Position numbers and translations under genes: made by a program
The notes under the pieces: generated by a model
The model's database searches: none
Told to the model about the DNA's origin: nothing
The model's input: only the letters and a program-made list of their open reading frames with translations
Shown: in pieces, positions 17,514 through 27,509 of the stretch
Layout: each line of letters starts with the position of its first letter
How positions within the stretch are numbered: the first letter of the stretch is position 1
Origin: Plantactinospora sp. KBS50
GTDB taxonomy: Bacteria > Actinomycetota > Actinomycetes > Mycobacteriales > Micromonosporaceae
Assembly (NCBI RefSeq): GCF_002285795.1
Contig: NZ_CP022961.1
Span: 5,212,001-5,276,000 of the forward strand
Length of the DNA stretch: 64,000 bases
Reading direction: 5' to 3'

Positions 17514-18275
17514 TTAGCGAGATTCCTCGGCGCCGGTTCTCGGCCGAAGGGTGAACGGGCCGACCGGCGCCAGCCAGGCGACGCCGTACGGCGCCAGTAG
17601 ACCGGTCCACCCTCCGGCCACCCGGACCAGCACCCGGTCATCCGCGCCCGGCCGATCGGCGCCGAGAAAACCCATCCGGGTCACGGCCTGCACCAGCCGC
17701 TGCGGCACCTGCACCGGGGCCGCGCCGGCCGCCGCGGGCGCCACCACGATCGGTACGTGGTCCAGCAGCGCGTCCCGGAGCGCCCGCTGGCCGACGGCCC
17801 GCCCGCGGACGCCGTGCGCGGCGGCGGCCCGCAACGCCTCCTGGGCGGCGGCGGAGACCCGGCGCAGCTCGCCAACCGGCAGTTCCTCCACGGTCCGCGC
17901 GCCGGACGGCGGCAGCGCCCATCGCCAGTCGGCGTCCCGGCGGACCGGCAGTTGCGGGGCGCCGGCTTCGAGCCGGGCCAGCAGCTCGGCGGCCAGCACC
18001 GTGGCGTCCGACCCACCAGCCGAACCGGCCGGTGCCGATCCCGCGGCCGATGAGCCGGCCGGCCCCGCCCCGGTGGTCGGTTCGTCGCCAGCCACTTCGA
18101 CCTGCCGGCCGGCGACGGTACGGCCGACCAGCACACCCCACGGCACCCGGCACCACAGCTCGATCCGGCCGGCTGCGGCCGGCCGGAGCCGGACCAGCGC
18201 CGCCGCGTCCAGCCGGACCAGCCGGGACAGCAGCGCCCCCGCGTCGGCCGTGCCGGCGATCCCGTGCTCAGCCAT
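17514..18275 (-). CDS. Conserved hypothetical protein
   Basis: A 253-residue protein I do not recognise. It is Ala/Arg/Val-rich and soluble, with a Gly/Ser/Ala low-complexity insert around residues 72-88, and conserved-looking ends (DAGALLSRLVRLDAAALVRL; RVAGGWTGLLAPYGVAWLAP). It overlaps the thioesterase gene by eight bases and is co-transcribed with it and ettA, so translational coupling is likely. The consistent codon bias supports a real gene. Confidence 0.72.
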   Translation of the reverse strand: MAEHGIAGTADAGALLSRLVRLDAAALVRLRPAAAGRIELWCRVPWGVLVGRTVAGRQVEVAGDEPTTGAGPAGSSAAGSAPAGSAGGSDATVLAAELLARLEAGAPQLPVRRDADWRWALPPSGARTVEELPVGELRRVSAAAQEALRAAAAHGVRGRAVGQRALRDALLDHVPIVVAPAAAGAAPVQVPQRLVQAVTRMGFLGADRPGADDRVLVRVAGGWTGLLAPYGVAWLAPVGPFTLRPRTGAEESR

Positions 18276-18807
18276 CGACCCGGACCGGCTCGACGACGTA
18301 CCGGGACAGGAAGTCGCGTTCCTCCGCGCTCAGCCGGCGCGGCGCCTGACGGACCAGGTCGTACGGCACCAGCACCGAGCGCGCCCGGCCGGCCAGCACC
18401 AGCCCCGGATCGGCGGAACCGGCAGAACCGGCGGAGCCGGCAGCACCGGCAGCACCGGTTGGCGGGGCGGGTGCGAACAGCTCGTAGCCGATGGTGAGCC
18501 GGGCGGCCCGCAGGTCCTCCACCCACAGCTCGATCCGGACGGTGGGCGCCCGGTCCGGATCCGGCCAGCTCATCGGGTAGTCGACCGGACGCAGGTAGTC
18601 GACCTCGTGCCGGCGGATCACCATCCCGGCGGCGAACGAGTCCAGCCCGGCGGCGCGGCCGCCGGCGAACAGCATCGCCACCCGCGCCTCCTCGTAGAGG
18701 GTCAGGAAGCGGGCGTTGTTGACGTGACCGTAGGCGTCCAGGTCGGACCAGCGCAGCACGCAGTCGTGCACGTAGCGCCGGTCCGACCCGGCCACCGGTT
18801 CAGTCAC
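18268..18807 (-). CDS. Acyl-CoA thioesterase, 4HBT hotdog fold
   Basis: A 179-residue hotdog-fold thioesterase that would hydrolyse acyl-CoA thioesters. The 4HBT motif DLDAYGHVNNARFLTLYEEAR is near residue 22, with the second strand region VIRRHEVDYLRPV following. An Ala/Gly/Ser insert around residues 118-132 is encoded by 9-bp repeat units (about 18415-18465). It overlaps ettA by eight bases upstream and the hypothetical gene by eight bases downstream, so the three genes form a coupled operon. Confidence 0.88.
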   Translation of the reverse strand: MTEPVAGSDRRYVHDCVLRWSDLDAYGHVNNARFLTLYEEARVAMLFAGGRAAGLDSFAAGMVIRRHEVDYLRPVDYPMSWPDPDRAPTVRIELWVEDLRAARLTIGYELFAPAPPTGAAGAAGSAGSAGSADPGLVLAGRARSVLVPYDLVRQAPRRLSAEERDFLSRYVVEPVRVDG

Positions 18808-20476
18808 GGGTCAGCTTGCGGTACGTCACCCGGTGCGGCCGGGCCGCCTCGTCCCCGAGCCGCTCGATCTTGTTCTTCTCGTACGCCTCGAAGTTGCCCT
18901 CGAACCAGAACCACCTGGCCGGATTCTCCTCGTCGCCCTCCCAGGCGAGCATGTGGGTGGCCACCCGGTCCAGGAACATCCGGTCGTGGGAGATCACCAC
19001 GGCGCAGCCCGGGAACTCCAGCAGCGCGTTCTCCAGGCTCGACAGCGTGTCCACGTCCAGGTCGTTGGTCGGCTCGTCCAGCAGGATCACGTTGCCGCCC
19101 ATCTTCAGGGTGAGCGCCAGGTTGAGCCGGTTCCGCTCGCCGCCGGACAGCACCTTCGTGGGCTTCTGCTGGTCCGGACCCTTGAACCCGAAGGCCGCGA
19201 TGTACGCCCGGGACGGCATCTCGACCTTGCCGACCATCAGATAGTCGAGCCCGTCCGAGACCACCTCCCAGACCGTCTTGTCACCGGCCAGGCCCTGCCG
19301 GTTCTGGTCGACGTACGACAGCGAGACCGTCTCCCCGACGCGGACCGCGCCGGACGTCGGCTCCTCCAGCCCGACGATGGTCTTGAAGAGTGTGGTCTTT
19401 CCCACGCCGTTCGGGCCGATCACCCCGACGATGCCGTTGCGGGGCAGCGAGAAGCTCAGGTCGTCGATCAGCACCCGGTCGCCGAACGCCTTCCGCAGCT
19501 CCTGCGCCTCGATCACCAGGCTGCCCAGCCGGGGACCCGGCGGGATCTGGATCTCCTCGAAGTCCAGCTTGCGGGTCTTCTCGGCCTCGGCCGCCATCTC
19601 GTCGTACCGGTCCAGCCGGGCCTTGGACTTGGTCTGCCGGGCCTTGGCGTTCGACCGGACCCACTCCAGTTCCTCGCCGAGCCGCCGCTTGAGCTTGGCG
19701 TCCCGGCGGCCCTCGACCGCGAGCCGGGCGGCCTTCTTCTCCAGGTACGTCGAGTAGTTGCCCTCGTACGGGTAGGCGCGGCCGCGGTCCAGCTCCAGGA
19801 TCCAGTTGGCCACGTTGTCCAGGAAGTACCGGTCGTGGGTGATCGCGATGACCGTGCCGGCGTACTTGGCCAGGTGCTGCTCCAGCCACTGCACGCTCTC
19901 GGCGTCCAGGTGGTTGGTGGGCTCGTCCAGCAGCAGCAGGTCGGGCGCCTCCAGCAGCAGCTTGCACAGCGCCACCCGGCGGCGCTCCCCGCCCGAGAGC
20001 TGGGTGACGTCGGCGTCCGGCGGCGGGCAGCGCAGCGCGTCCATCGCCAGTTCGAGCTTGGAGTCGATGTCCCAGGCGTCGGCGTGGTCCAGCTCCTCCT
20101 GGAGCCGGCCCATCTCCTCCATCAGCTCGTCCGAGTAGTCGGTGGCCATCTGCTCGGCGATCTTGTTGAACCGCTCCAGCCGGGCCTTGGTCTCGGCGAC
20201 CGCCTCCTCGACGTTGCCCAGGACGGTCTTGGCGTCGTTCAGCGGGGGCTCCTGGGCCAGCAGCCCCACGGTGAACCCCGGCATCAGCCGGGCCTCGCCG
20301 TTGCTGGGCTGGTCGATCCCCGCCATGATCTTGAGCAGGCTGGACTTGCCGGCGCCGTTCGGACCCACCACACCGATCTTGACGCCCGGCAGGAAGTTCA
20401 GCGTCACGTTGTCCAGCACGACCTTGTCGCCGTGCGCCTTGCGCGCCTTGTCCAGCACGTAGATGAACTGAGCCAC
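18800..20476 (-). CDS. ettA: Energy-dependent translational throttle protein EttA (ABC-F ATPase)
   Basis: Ribosome-associated ABC-F ATPase that gates the first steps of elongation according to energy state. The 558-residue protein has two ATPase domains, each with a Walker A (GPNGAGKSSLLK; GPNGVGKTTLFK), an ABC signature (LSGGERRRVALCKLL; LSGGERNRLNLALTL) and Walker B (LLLLDEPTNHLDAE; VILLDEPTNDLDVD), joined by a charged linker with the ABC-F arm. It has no membrane domain. The start is GTG 20476, with a GGAGG about 11 bases upstream. Confidence 0.97.
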   Translation of the reverse strand: MAQFIYVLDKARKAHGDKVVLDNVTLNFLPGVKIGVVGPNGAGKSSLLKIMAGIDQPSNGEARLMPGFTVGLLAQEPPLNDAKTVLGNVEEAVAETKARLERFNKIAEQMATDYSDELMEEMGRLQEELDHADAWDIDSKLELAMDALRCPPPDADVTQLSGGERRRVALCKLLLEAPDLLLLDEPTNHLDAESVQWLEQHLAKYAGTVIAITHDRYFLDNVANWILELDRGRAYPYEGNYSTYLEKKAARLAVEGRRDAKLKRRLGEELEWVRSNAKARQTKSKARLDRYDEMAAEAEKTRKLDFEEIQIPPGPRLGSLVIEAQELRKAFGDRVLIDDLSFSLPRNGIVGVIGPNGVGKTTLFKTIVGLEEPTSGAVRVGETVSLSYVDQNRQGLAGDKTVWEVVSDGLDYLMVGKVEMPSRAYIAAFGFKGPDQQKPTKVLSGGERNRLNLALTLKMGGNVILLDEPTNDLDVDTLSSLENALLEFPGCAVVISHDRMFLDRVATHMLAWEGDEENPARWFWFEGNFEAYEKNKIERLGDEAARPHRVTYRKLTRD

Positions 20477-20795
20477 GGTGCGGACTACCTCCGTACGTCA
20501 CGTCTGATCGGTGGGCCTGGCCCGCGGGCGGGTCGGGCCGCCGCGGTGAGCCGGCGAGCACGGGCGGGGAGCACTCCCTCGCCAGCGATACGCACGCCGA
20601 GGTCAATCCTGACAGGTACGGCGCGCTCCGCCCACATCACCCCACCCCTCACGACCCAACCACCCCGCCTGGTCTGATCAGGGCGGATTCCCGACGAAGC
20701 CCATGGGGTAGGAACTCCGGCACCGGAGACCTGAGGCCGCTGCGCGATTCAGTAGGCTCAGCGGTGGACCCGTAATCACCGGAGGTGTGCGGAGC
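20477..20795. other. Divergent intergenic region, ettA / otsA
   Basis: No gene is evident in these 319 bases. The plus strand has a C-rich, G-poor stretch around 20632-20668. A possible -10 hexamer for otsA, TAGGCT, lies at 20753-20758, with GGAGG at 20781-20785. Confidence 0.35.
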
Positions 20796-22196
20796 GTGGC
20801 GGAACGTAGCTCATTCGTGGTCGTGGCCAATCGTCTACCCGTGGACGAGGTGACCACCCCCGAGGGAAAGCAGTGGCGCCGCAGCCCCGGCGGTCTGGTC
20901 ACCGCCCTGCATCCCGTCCTCGTCGAGCACCAGGGCACCTGGGTCGGCTGGGCCGGGGGCGTGGGTGCCGCGCCGGAGCCGTTCCAGCTCGACGGCATCG
21001 GTCTGCACCCGGTCCCGCTCAGCGCCGAGGAGCTGGAGCGCTACTACGAGGGCCAGTCCAACGCGACCATCTGGCCGCTCTACCACGACGCCGTGGAGAC
21101 CCCGGCCTACAAGCGCCGCTGGCGCGAGGCGTACCGGCTGGTCAACGCCCGGTTCGCGGAGGCCGCGGCGGAGGTGGCGGCCGACGGGGCGACGGTCTGG
21201 ATCCAGGACTACCAGCTCCAGCTCGTCCCGGCGATGCTCCGCGAGCTGCGCCCGGACCTGCGGATCGGGTTCTTCCTGCACATCCCGTTCCCGCCGATCG
21301 AGCTGTTCATGCAGATGCCGCTGCGCGCCGAGGTGCTGCGCGGCCTGCTCGGCGCCGACCTGGTGGGCTTCCAGCAGCGGCTCGCCGCGCAGAACTTCGT
21401 CCGGCTGGCCCGGCACCTGCTCGGGCTGCGCTACGAGGGCCAGATGATCCAGGTCGACGGGCGGCAGGTGAAGGCCGGCGCGTTCCCGATCTCCATCGAC
21501 GTCAAGGAGATGGAGCGGATGGCCGCCGACCCGGCCGTACAGGCCCGGGCCAAGCAGATCCGCGCCGAGCTGGGCGACCCGAAGACCCTCATCCTGGGCG
21601 TCGACCGGCTGGACTACACCAAGGGCATCGAGCTGCGCCTCAAGGCGTTCCGGGAACTGCTCGCCGACGGCAAGGTCACCGTGCCGGAGACGGTGATGGT
21701 CCAGGTGGCCACGCCCAGTCGGGAGCGGGTCGAGCACTATCAGGCGCTGCGGGTCAAGGTCGAGCGCGAGGTGGGTCGGATCAACGGCGAGTTCGGCAAG
21801 GTGGGTGTGCCCGCGGTGCACTACCTGCACCAGTCGTACAGTCGCAGCGAACTGGCCGCGCTGTACTGCGCGGCCGACGTGATGATGGTGACCCCTCTGC
21901 GAGACGGAATGAACCTGGTGGCCAAGGAATACGTCGCCTGCCGCGCCGACACCGGTGGCGCGCTCGTGCTGAGTGAGTTCGCGGGCGCCGCGACCGAACT
22001 GCGGCAGGCATTTCTGTGTAACCCGCACGACCCGGACGGCGTCAAGGACGCGCTGCTGCGCGCCGTGCACGTGGACAGCGTCGAGGCCCGCCGGCGGATG
22101 CGGCTGATGCAGCGGCACCTGCGCTCGCACGACGTCGGCCACTGGGCCCAGTCGTTCCTGCGTGAGCTGGGCGTCCTGGAGACGGAAGCGGCGTGA
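20796..22196 (+). CDS. otsA: Trehalose-6-phosphate synthase
   Basis: GT20 glycosyltransferase that joins glucose from a nucleotide sugar to glucose-6-phosphate. The roughly 466-residue protein has VVVANRLPV at the N-terminus, [53 protein letters not shown] and [19 protein letters not shown], all OtsA hallmarks. GTG 20796 is chosen because GGAGG (20781-20785) is ten bases upstream; GTG 20787 is too close to it. The stop overlaps the otsB start (GTGA). Confidence 0.96.
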   Translation: MAERSSFVVVANRLPVDEVTTPEGKQWRRSPGGLVTALHPVLVEHQGTWVGWAGGVGAAPEPFQLDGIGLHPVPLSAEELERYYEGQSNATIWPLYHDAVETPAYKRRWREAYRLVNARFAEAAAEVAADGATVWIQDYQLQLVPAMLRELRPDLRIGFFLHIPFPPIELFMQMPLRAEVLRGLLGADLVGFQQRLAAQNFVRLARHLLGLRYEGQMIQVDGRQVKAGAFPISIDVKEMERMAADPAVQARAKQIRAELGDPKTLILGVDRLDYTKGIELRLKAFRELLADGKVTVPETVMVQVATPSRERVEHYQALRVKVEREVGRINGEFGKVGVPAVHYLHQSYSRSELAALYCAADVMMVTPLRDGMNLVAKEYVACRADTGGALVLSEFAGAATELRQAFLCNPHDPDGVKDALLRAVHVDSVEARRRMRLMQRHLRSHDVGHWAQSFLRELGVLETEAA

Positions 22197-23650
22197 CCGG
22201 TCCCGCCCTGGACTCCAGCCGCCGGACGATGGGCATGGATCCCGCCCTGCGCTCGGCGCTCGGCCGGATCGCCCGCTCCCCGCAGCTGCTGGTCGCCTGC
22301 GACTACGACGGCACCCTCGCGCCCATCGTCGAGGACCCCACCAAGGCCGTGCCGCTGCCCGAATCGGTGGCGGCCGTCCGCGCCCTGGCCGCGCTGCCGC
22401 AGACCACCGTGGCGGTGATCTCCGGCCGTGCGCTGCGGGACCTGGCCACGCTCTCCCGGCTGCCCAGCGAGGTGCACCTGGTCGGCAGCCACGGCTCCGA
22501 GTTCGACATCGGCTTCGTCGAGCGGCTGGCCCCCGAACTGATCGAGGTACGCGCCCGGCTGCGCAACGAGCTGCGGCAGCTCGTCGCGGACCGGCCCGGC
22601 GTACGGCTGGAACGCAAGCCGGCCAGCGTCGCCGTACACGTGCGGGGTGCCGACCCGGCGGTCGCGGCGGAGGTCGTACACGCGGTACGGACCGGTCCCG
22701 GCTCGTGGCCGGACGTCACGGTCACCCAGGGCAAGGAGGTCATCGAGCTGTCGGTGATCCCCACCAACAAGGGTGCCGCCGTCGACCAGCTGCGCACCCA
22801 GCTCTCGGCCAGCGCCGTGCTGTTCGTCGGCGACGACGTCACCGACGAGAACGTCTTCACGAACCTGCACGGCCCGGACGTGGGCGTCAAGATCGGCGCG
22901 GGCGAGACGGCGGCCGACTACCGGGTCGGCGACCCGGTCGAGGCGGCCCGGCTGCTGGGGCTGCTGCTGGACATCCGGCGCAACTGGCTGTTCGGCGAGC
23001 GGGCCGTGCCGATCGAGCGGCACTCGATGCTGGCCAACGGCCGTACCGTCGCGCTGCTCACCCCCGAGGCCCGGGTCACCTGGCTCTGCCACCCCAAGCC
23101 GGACTCCTCGGCCATCTTCGCCGACCTGGTCGGCGGCGCCCCCGCCGGCCACTTCTCGATCGCCCCCGAGCGGGGCGGCATCCCGCTGGGGCAGCGCTAC
23201 CGGCCGAACACCATGACCGTGGAGACCCGCTGGTCCGGGCTGACCGTCACGGACTGGCTGGACCGGCCCACCGCCGAGGAGCTACCCACCGCCTCCAGCG
23301 TGGTCTCCGGCGACTCCACCCTGGTCCGGCTGCTCACCGGATCCGGCCGGGTCCGGCTGGAGTTCGCTCCCCGGCCGGAGTTCGGCCAGGTGGCCGTGCA
23401 GCTCCAGCCGCTCGGGGACGGGCTGCTGGTGCTCGGCTCCAACGAGCCGGTCAGCCTCTACTCCCCGGCGTGGAGTGGGAGATCGTCGAGGACGGCAACT
23501 TCGAGACCGCGCGGGCGGTGGTGGACCTCTCCGCGGCCGGCGGGAGCGTCACCTGCGAGCTGCGGTTCGGCTCGCACAGCCTGGAACACCACCGGCTCAG
23601 CGTGCACGAGCGGCAGTCCCGTGCGGAACGCCCGTGGCAGGACTGGGTGA
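22193..23650 (+). CDS. otsB: Trehalose-6-phosphate phosphatase fused to the start of a GH15 domain; frame lost near 23466
   Basis: HAD-family phosphatase that releases trehalose from trehalose-6-phosphate. The first 265 residues are a complete OtsB domain: CDYDGTLAP nucleophile motif, [21 protein letters not shown] and [12 protein letters not shown]. After about residue 275 a GH15 N-terminal beta-sandwich begins ([32 protein letters not shown]). At SLYSP (about 23465) the reading frame stops making sense and runs out of frame to 23650, while the expected continuation is in the -1 frame. The GTG overlaps the otsA stop by four bases. OtsB function would survive the frameshift. Confidence 0.85.
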   Translation: MTGPALDSSRRTMGMDPALRSALGRIARSPQLLVACDYDGTLAPIVEDPTKAVPLPESVAAVRALAALPQTTVAVISGRALRDLATLSRLPSEVHLVGSHGSEFDIGFVERLAPELIEVRARLRNELRQLVADRPGVRLERKPASVAVHVRGADPAVAAEVVHAVRTGPGSWPDVTVTQGKEVIELSVIPTNKGAAVDQLRTQLSASAVLFVGDDVTDENVFTNLHGPDVGVKIGAGETAADYRVGDPVEAARLLGLLLDIRRNWLFGERAVPIERHSMLANGRTVALLTPEARVTWLCHPKPDSSAIFADLVGGAPAGHFSIAPERGGIPLGQRYRPNTMTVETRWSGLTVTDWLDRPTAEELPTASSVVSGDSTLVRLLTGSGRVRLEFAPRPEFGQVAVQLQPLGDGLLVLGSNEPVSLYSPAWSGRSSRTATSRPRGRWWTSPRPAGASPASCGSARTAWNTTGSACTSGSPVRNARGRTG

Positions 23651-24795
23651 CCAAGCTGCAACTGCCCAGCGTCGCCCGGGACATGGTGGTCCGCAGCGCG
23701 CTGACGCTGCGCGGCCTGTGCCACGAGGCGACCGGCTCGATCCTCGCCGCGGCCACCACGTCGCTGCCCGAGGAGGTCGGCGGGGTCCGCAACTGGGACT
23801 ACCGGTACTGCTGGCTGCGGGACGCCGCGATGAGCGCGCGGGCGCTGGTCGACCTCGGCTCGCTCGCCGAGGCGGAGGCCCTGCTGCGCTGGGTCGACGG
23901 GGTGGTCGAGCGCACCGGCGGGCATCCCGAGCGGTTGCACCCGCTCTACACCGTCGACGGCTACGAACTGGGCGCCGAGGCGGTCATCGACACCCTGCCC
24001 GGCTGGGCCGGATCCCGGCCGGTACGCGTCGGCAACCTGGCCAACCACCAGCTCCAACTGGACGTCTTCGGGCCGATCGCCGACCTGCTGGCGGCGGTGG
24101 CCGACCAGCGCGGCACGGTCCGCGACGAGGAGTGGCGGGTCCTGGAGTCGATGGTCGAGGCGGTACGCCGCCGCTGGCACGAGCCCGACCACGGCCTCTG
24201 GGAGGCCCGCCTGCCCCCGCGGCACCACGTCTTCTCCAAGGTCATGTGCTGGATGACCGTGGACCGGGCGCTGCACATGGTGCGCCGGCACGGCACCGGC
24301 GACCGGCCGGAGTGGGCCGAGCTGCGCGACCGGATCGGGCAGAACGTCCTGGAGTACGGCTGGCACACCGACTCCGAGGCGTACTCGGTGGCCTACGGGC
24401 ACGAGGAGATGGACGCCTCGTCGCTGTGGATCGGCCTGTCCGGGCTGCTGCCCAACGACGACCCGCGGTTCCTGTCCACGGTGCTGCGGATCGAGGCGGA
24501 CCTGCGCAGCGGCCCGGTCGTCTACCGGTACCACTGGGACGACGGCCTGCCCGGCCGGGAGGGCGGCTTCCACATCTGCACGGCCTGGCTGGTCGAGGCG
24601 TACCTGCGCACCGGCCGGCGGTCCGACGCCGAGGAGCTGTTCCGGCAGATGCTGGACACCGCCGGCCCCACCGGGCTGCTGCCCGAGCAGTACGACCCGC
24701 TGGCCGAGCGCGGGTTGGGCAACCACCCGCAGGCGTACAGCCACCTCGGCCTGATCCGCTGCGCGCTGCTGCTGGACGGCCAGCCCAGCGCCTGA
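23467..24795 (+). pseudogene. GH15 (glucoamylase/trehalase-like) catalytic part of the OtsB fusion, displaced by a -1 frameshift
   Basis: Continues the preceding gene in the next frame: [19 protein letters not shown], then the GH15 (alpha/alpha)6 barrel with VRNWDYRYCWLRDAAMSARA, the catalytic region DHGLWEAR, DASSLWIGLSGLLPNDDPRF and FHICTAWLVEAYLRTGRR. Together both parts would be an 867-residue OtsB-GH15 protein (22193-24795). GH15 trehalases are known in mycobacteria, so this half may hydrolyse trehalose. The joint lies in a C4G2 run (23463-23468) where one extra base restores the frame. There is no independent start, so it is either a sequencing error or a real break. Confidence 0.75.
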
Positions 24796-24846
24796 GCCAC
24801 TGCCGCTCCTGCGGCTGACGGGCCGGCAACGCCCGTCGCCGCAGGA

Positions 24847-26247
24847 TCAGGCGGCCGGTCCGGCCGGGTCGTCCACCGCAGGATCGTCCACCGCAGGATC
24901 GTCCACCGCAGGATCGTCCACCGCAGCGTCATCCGCCGCCGCGTCATCCGCCGCCGCGGCGTCGCCCGCCGATGGGTCGCCCGCCGCCGGGTCGCCCGCC
25001 GCCGGGGCCAGGGCCTCGACCACGTCGCCGAACACCACCACCGCGGGCGGGCGTATGCCGGCCCGCAGCGCGTCCGCGGCCACCGCCGCGAGGGTGGAGC
25101 GCAGCGCCCGCTGGCCGCCCGTGGTGGCCTCCTGGACCAGTGCCGCCGGGGTCTGCGGCGCCCGGCCGTGCGCCTGCAACGTCGCGGTGATGGCGGCCAG
25201 GTTGCGCAACCCCATCAGCACCACGAGGGTGCCGCGCAGCCGGGCCAGCGCCGGCCAGTCGACCAGCGAGGCCGGGTGCTCCGGCGCCAGGTGCCCGGAG
25301 ACCACCGTGAACTCGTGCGCCACCGCCCGGTGCGTCACCGGGATGCCGGCCGCCGCCGGGCCGGCCAGCGCGCTGGTCACCCCGGGTACGACCGTCACCG
25401 GCACGCCGGCCGCGGTGCAGGCCAGCAGCTCCTCGCCGCCGCGGCCGAAGACGTACGGGTCGCCGCCCTTGAGCCGGACCACCGCGGCGCCGGACCGGGC
25501 GCGGTCGACCAGGATCCGGTTGATCTCCTCCTGGGTACGGGCCGGACCGTACGGGATCTTGGAAGCGTCGACCAGTTCCACCTCGGGTCGCAGCTCGTCC
25601 AGGAGCAGGCCGGGCACCAGCCGGTCGGCCACCACCACGTCGGCCTCGGCGAGCAGCCGCCGCCCCCGCACGGTGATCAGCTCGGGGTCGCCCGGACCGG
25701 CGCCCACCAGCGCCACCCGGCCGGGGTGGCCGCCGCTGCGCGTGCCGGCCGGCCGGCCCTGCGGCACCGGATCCGCCAGCAGGGTGCCGTCGCGCTCCAG
25801 CAGGGCCGCGACGGCGTCCCGGACCGCGACCGCCCGGCGCGGATGGCCACCGAGCACCGCGACCGTCACCGGCCCCTGCCGGGTCACCGCCGGGGTCCAG
25901 GCGGTGGCCGCGGTGCGGTCGTCGGCGCGGACGCAGAACACCCGGCGCTCGGCCGCCGCGGCGCTCACCTCGGCCGCCGCCGCCGGGTCGTCGACGGCCG
26001 TCTGGACCAGCCAGGCGCCGTCCACGTCGGCCGGGACGAACCGCCGGGCGGTCCAGCTCAGCCGCCCGGCGTCGGCGTGTGCGCGCAGCGCCGGGGTCAG
26101 CTCCGGCGCCACGACCTCGACCCGGGCACCCGAGGCGAGCAGCGCGGGCACCCGGCGGGTGGCGACGCTGCCGCCGCCGACCACCAGCACCCGCCGGCCC
26201 GCCAGCCGCAGCGCCAGCGGATACACCTGCTCGCCGTCCGGACTCAC
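24847..26247 (-). CDS. Siroheme synthase-like: precorrin-2 dehydrogenase plus uroporphyrinogen-III C-methyltransferase
   Basis: Two-domain enzyme of tetrapyrrole biosynthesis (CysG/CobA type). Residues about 8-150 form the dehydrogenase/ferrochelatase domain (RRVLVVGGGSVATRRVPALL, RADDRTAATAWTPAV); residues about 180-420 are the SAM-dependent methyltransferase (VALVGAGPGDPELITVRG, VRLKGGDPYVFGRGGEE, VVPGVTSALAGPAAAGIPVT). Its position beside cobT and cobC points to the B12 branch as well as siroheme. GTG 26247 overlaps the cobT stop. The C-terminal 45 residues are a repeat tail (AVDDP) after the conserved domain. Confidence 0.93.
   Translation of the reverse strand: MSPDGEQVYPLALRLAGRRVLVVGGGSVATRRVPALLASGARVEVVAPELTPALRAHADAGRLSWTARRFVPADVDGAWLVQTAVDDPAAAAEVSAAAAERRVFCVRADDRTAATAWTPAVTRQGPVTVAVLGGHPRRAVAVRDAVAALLERDGTLLADPVPQGRPAGTRSGGHPGRVALVGAGPGDPELITVRGRRLLAEADVVVADRLVPGLLLDELRPEVELVDASKIPYGPARTQEEINRILVDRARSGAAVVRLKGGDPYVFGRGGEELLACTAAGVPVTVVPGVTSALAGPAAAGIPVTHRAVAHEFTVVSGHLAPEHPASLVDWPALARLRGTLVVLMGLRNLAAITATLQAHGRAPQTPAALVQEATTGGQRALRSTLAAVAADALRAGIRPPAVVVFGDVVEALAPAAGDPAAGDPSAGDAAAADDAAADDAAVDDPAVDDPAVDDPAVDDPAGPAA
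24866..24955 (-). repeat. 15-bp minisatellite in the 3' end of the siroheme synthase gene
   Basis: Six 15-bp units: four of ggatcgtccaccgca type (24866-24925) and two of gcgtcatccgccgcc type (24926-24955). They encode a PAVDD/AAADD repeat at the C-terminus. Confidence 0.9.
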
Positions 26248-27461
26248 TTCTCGGACACCCCCGCCGCGTCGAACGTCGCCACCTCGCGCAGTACCCGGAC
26301 GGCGCCGGCCAGTACCGGCAGCGCGAGCAGCGCCCCGGAGCCCTCCCCGAGCCGCATCCCGAGGTCGATCAGCGGGTCGAGCCGTAGCTGCCGCAACCCG
26401 ATCGTGGCGCCCGGCTCCACCGACCGGTGGCCGGCGACCAGCGCGGCCCGGCTCTGCGGCGCCAGCGACACGGCGGCCAGCGCGGCCGCCACCGTGCTCA
26501 CGCCGTCCAGGATGACCGGCGTCCGGCGCGCGGCGCCGGCCAGGATGAAGCCGGTCAACGCCGCGTGTTCCAGCCCGCCGAAGGCGGCGAGCACGCCCAG
26601 CGGGTCGGCCGGGTCGGGCCGGTGCCGGGCCAGCGCGGCGTCGACCACCGCGACCTTGCGCCGGTACGTCGGGTCGTCGACCCCGGTGCCCCGGCCGGTC
26701 ACCTCGGCCGCGCCGGTCCCGGTGAAGGCGGCGATCAGCGCGGCCGCCGGGGTCGTGTTGGCGATGCCCATGTCGCCGGTGAGCAGGACCGCCACCCCCG
26801 CGTCGACAAGCTCCGTGGCCGTCGCGGCGCCGGCCGCCACCGCGGCCAGCACCTCGTCCCGGGTCAGCGCCGCCCCGGTGGTCATGTCCCGGGTCCCGGC
26901 CCGCACCCGGGCCGGCACGAAGCGGGCCGGCGCGACCGGATCGGCCAGAGACGGACCTGGCGCGACCGGATCGGCCACGATCGGGTCCGGCACGGCAGGG
27001 TCCGGCGCGGCAGGGTCCGGCGCGGCAGGGTCCGGCGCGGCAGGGTCCGGCACGGCGGGGTCCGGCGCGGCGGAGTTGGCCGTGACCGGCTCCCCGGCGT
27101 CGGCCAGCGGCGTGGCCACCCCGACGTCGACCACCCGGACCGCGGCCCCGGCCTGCCGGGCCAGCGCGTTGACCACCGCGCCGCCGGCGAGGAAGTTGGC
27201 CACCATCTGGGCGGTCACCTCCTGCGGCCACGGGGTCACCCCCTGGGCGTGCACGCCGTGGTCGCCGGCGAACACCGCTACCGCCGCGGGGGCGGCCAGC
27301 GGCGGCGGGCAGGTCCCGGCCAGGCCGGCCAGGCGTACCGACAGCTCCTCCAGGGCCCCGAGCGAGCCGGCCGGCTTGGTCAGCCGGGCCTGCAACTCCC
27401 GGGCCTGTGCCATGGCCGCCTCGTCCGGCGGGCGGATCGCGGCCAGGATCTCCGACAGCAT
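26244..27461 (-). CDS. cobT: Nicotinate-nucleotide:dimethylbenzimidazole phosphoribosyltransferase
   Basis: Makes alpha-ribazole phosphate for the lower ligand of cobalamin. The 405-residue protein has RLTKPAGSLGALEELSVRLA, FAGDHGVHAQGV, LTGDMGIANTTPAAAL, GGLEHAALTGFIL and the catalytic-Glu motif MRLGEGSGALLALPV. Usual length is about 350; the excess is an insert of about 45 residues near positions 128-175 made of a PDPAA repeat, placed between conserved blocks. The gene overlaps the siroheme synthase gene by four bases. The active-site motifs are intact, so the enzyme is probably functional. Confidence 0.93.
   Translation of the reverse strand: MLSEILAAIRPPDEAAMAQARELQARLTKPAGSLGALEELSVRLAGLAGTCPPPLAAPAAVAVFAGDHGVHAQGVTPWPQEVTAQMVANFLAGGAVVNALARQAGAAVRVVDVGVATPLADAGEPVTANSAAPDPAVPDPAAPDPAAPDPAAPDPAVPDPIVADPVAPGPSLADPVAPARFVPARVRAGTRDMTTGAALTRDEVLAAVAAGAATATELVDAGVAVLLTGDMGIANTTPAAALIAAFTGTGAAEVTGRGTGVDDPTYRRKVAVVDAALARHRPDPADPLGVLAAFGGLEHAALTGFILAGAARRTPVILDGVSTVAAALAAVSLAPQSRAALVAGHRSVEPGATIGLRQLRLDPLIDLGMRLGEGSGALLALPVLAGAVRVLREVATFDAAGVSEK
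26986..27075 (-). repeat. 15-bp minisatellite inside cobT
   Basis: Six 15-bp units (tccggcgcggcaggg and variants) encode a PDPAA/PDPAV pentapeptide repeat between the VVDVGVATPL and TRDMTTGAAL blocks of CobT. Confidence 0.92.
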
Positions 27462-27509
27462 GGCGGGTGTCTCCTTCCGTTCGCGGCGGGTCCGCGACCG
27501 CGGGCTCGT

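Noticed and set aside
20632-20668. C-rich stretch upstream of otsA as a Rho site
   Set aside because: Short and without other support; left only as a note on the intergenic region.
22162-23460. Long open frame running through the OtsB region in the GH15 frame
   Set aside because: It is a high-GC shadow frame; the translation is Arg/Gly/Pro noise until about 23467.
23450-23480. Programmed -1 frameshift in otsB-GH15
   Set aside because: No X XXY YYZ slippery heptamer or following structure; a missing base in the C4G2 run is simpler.
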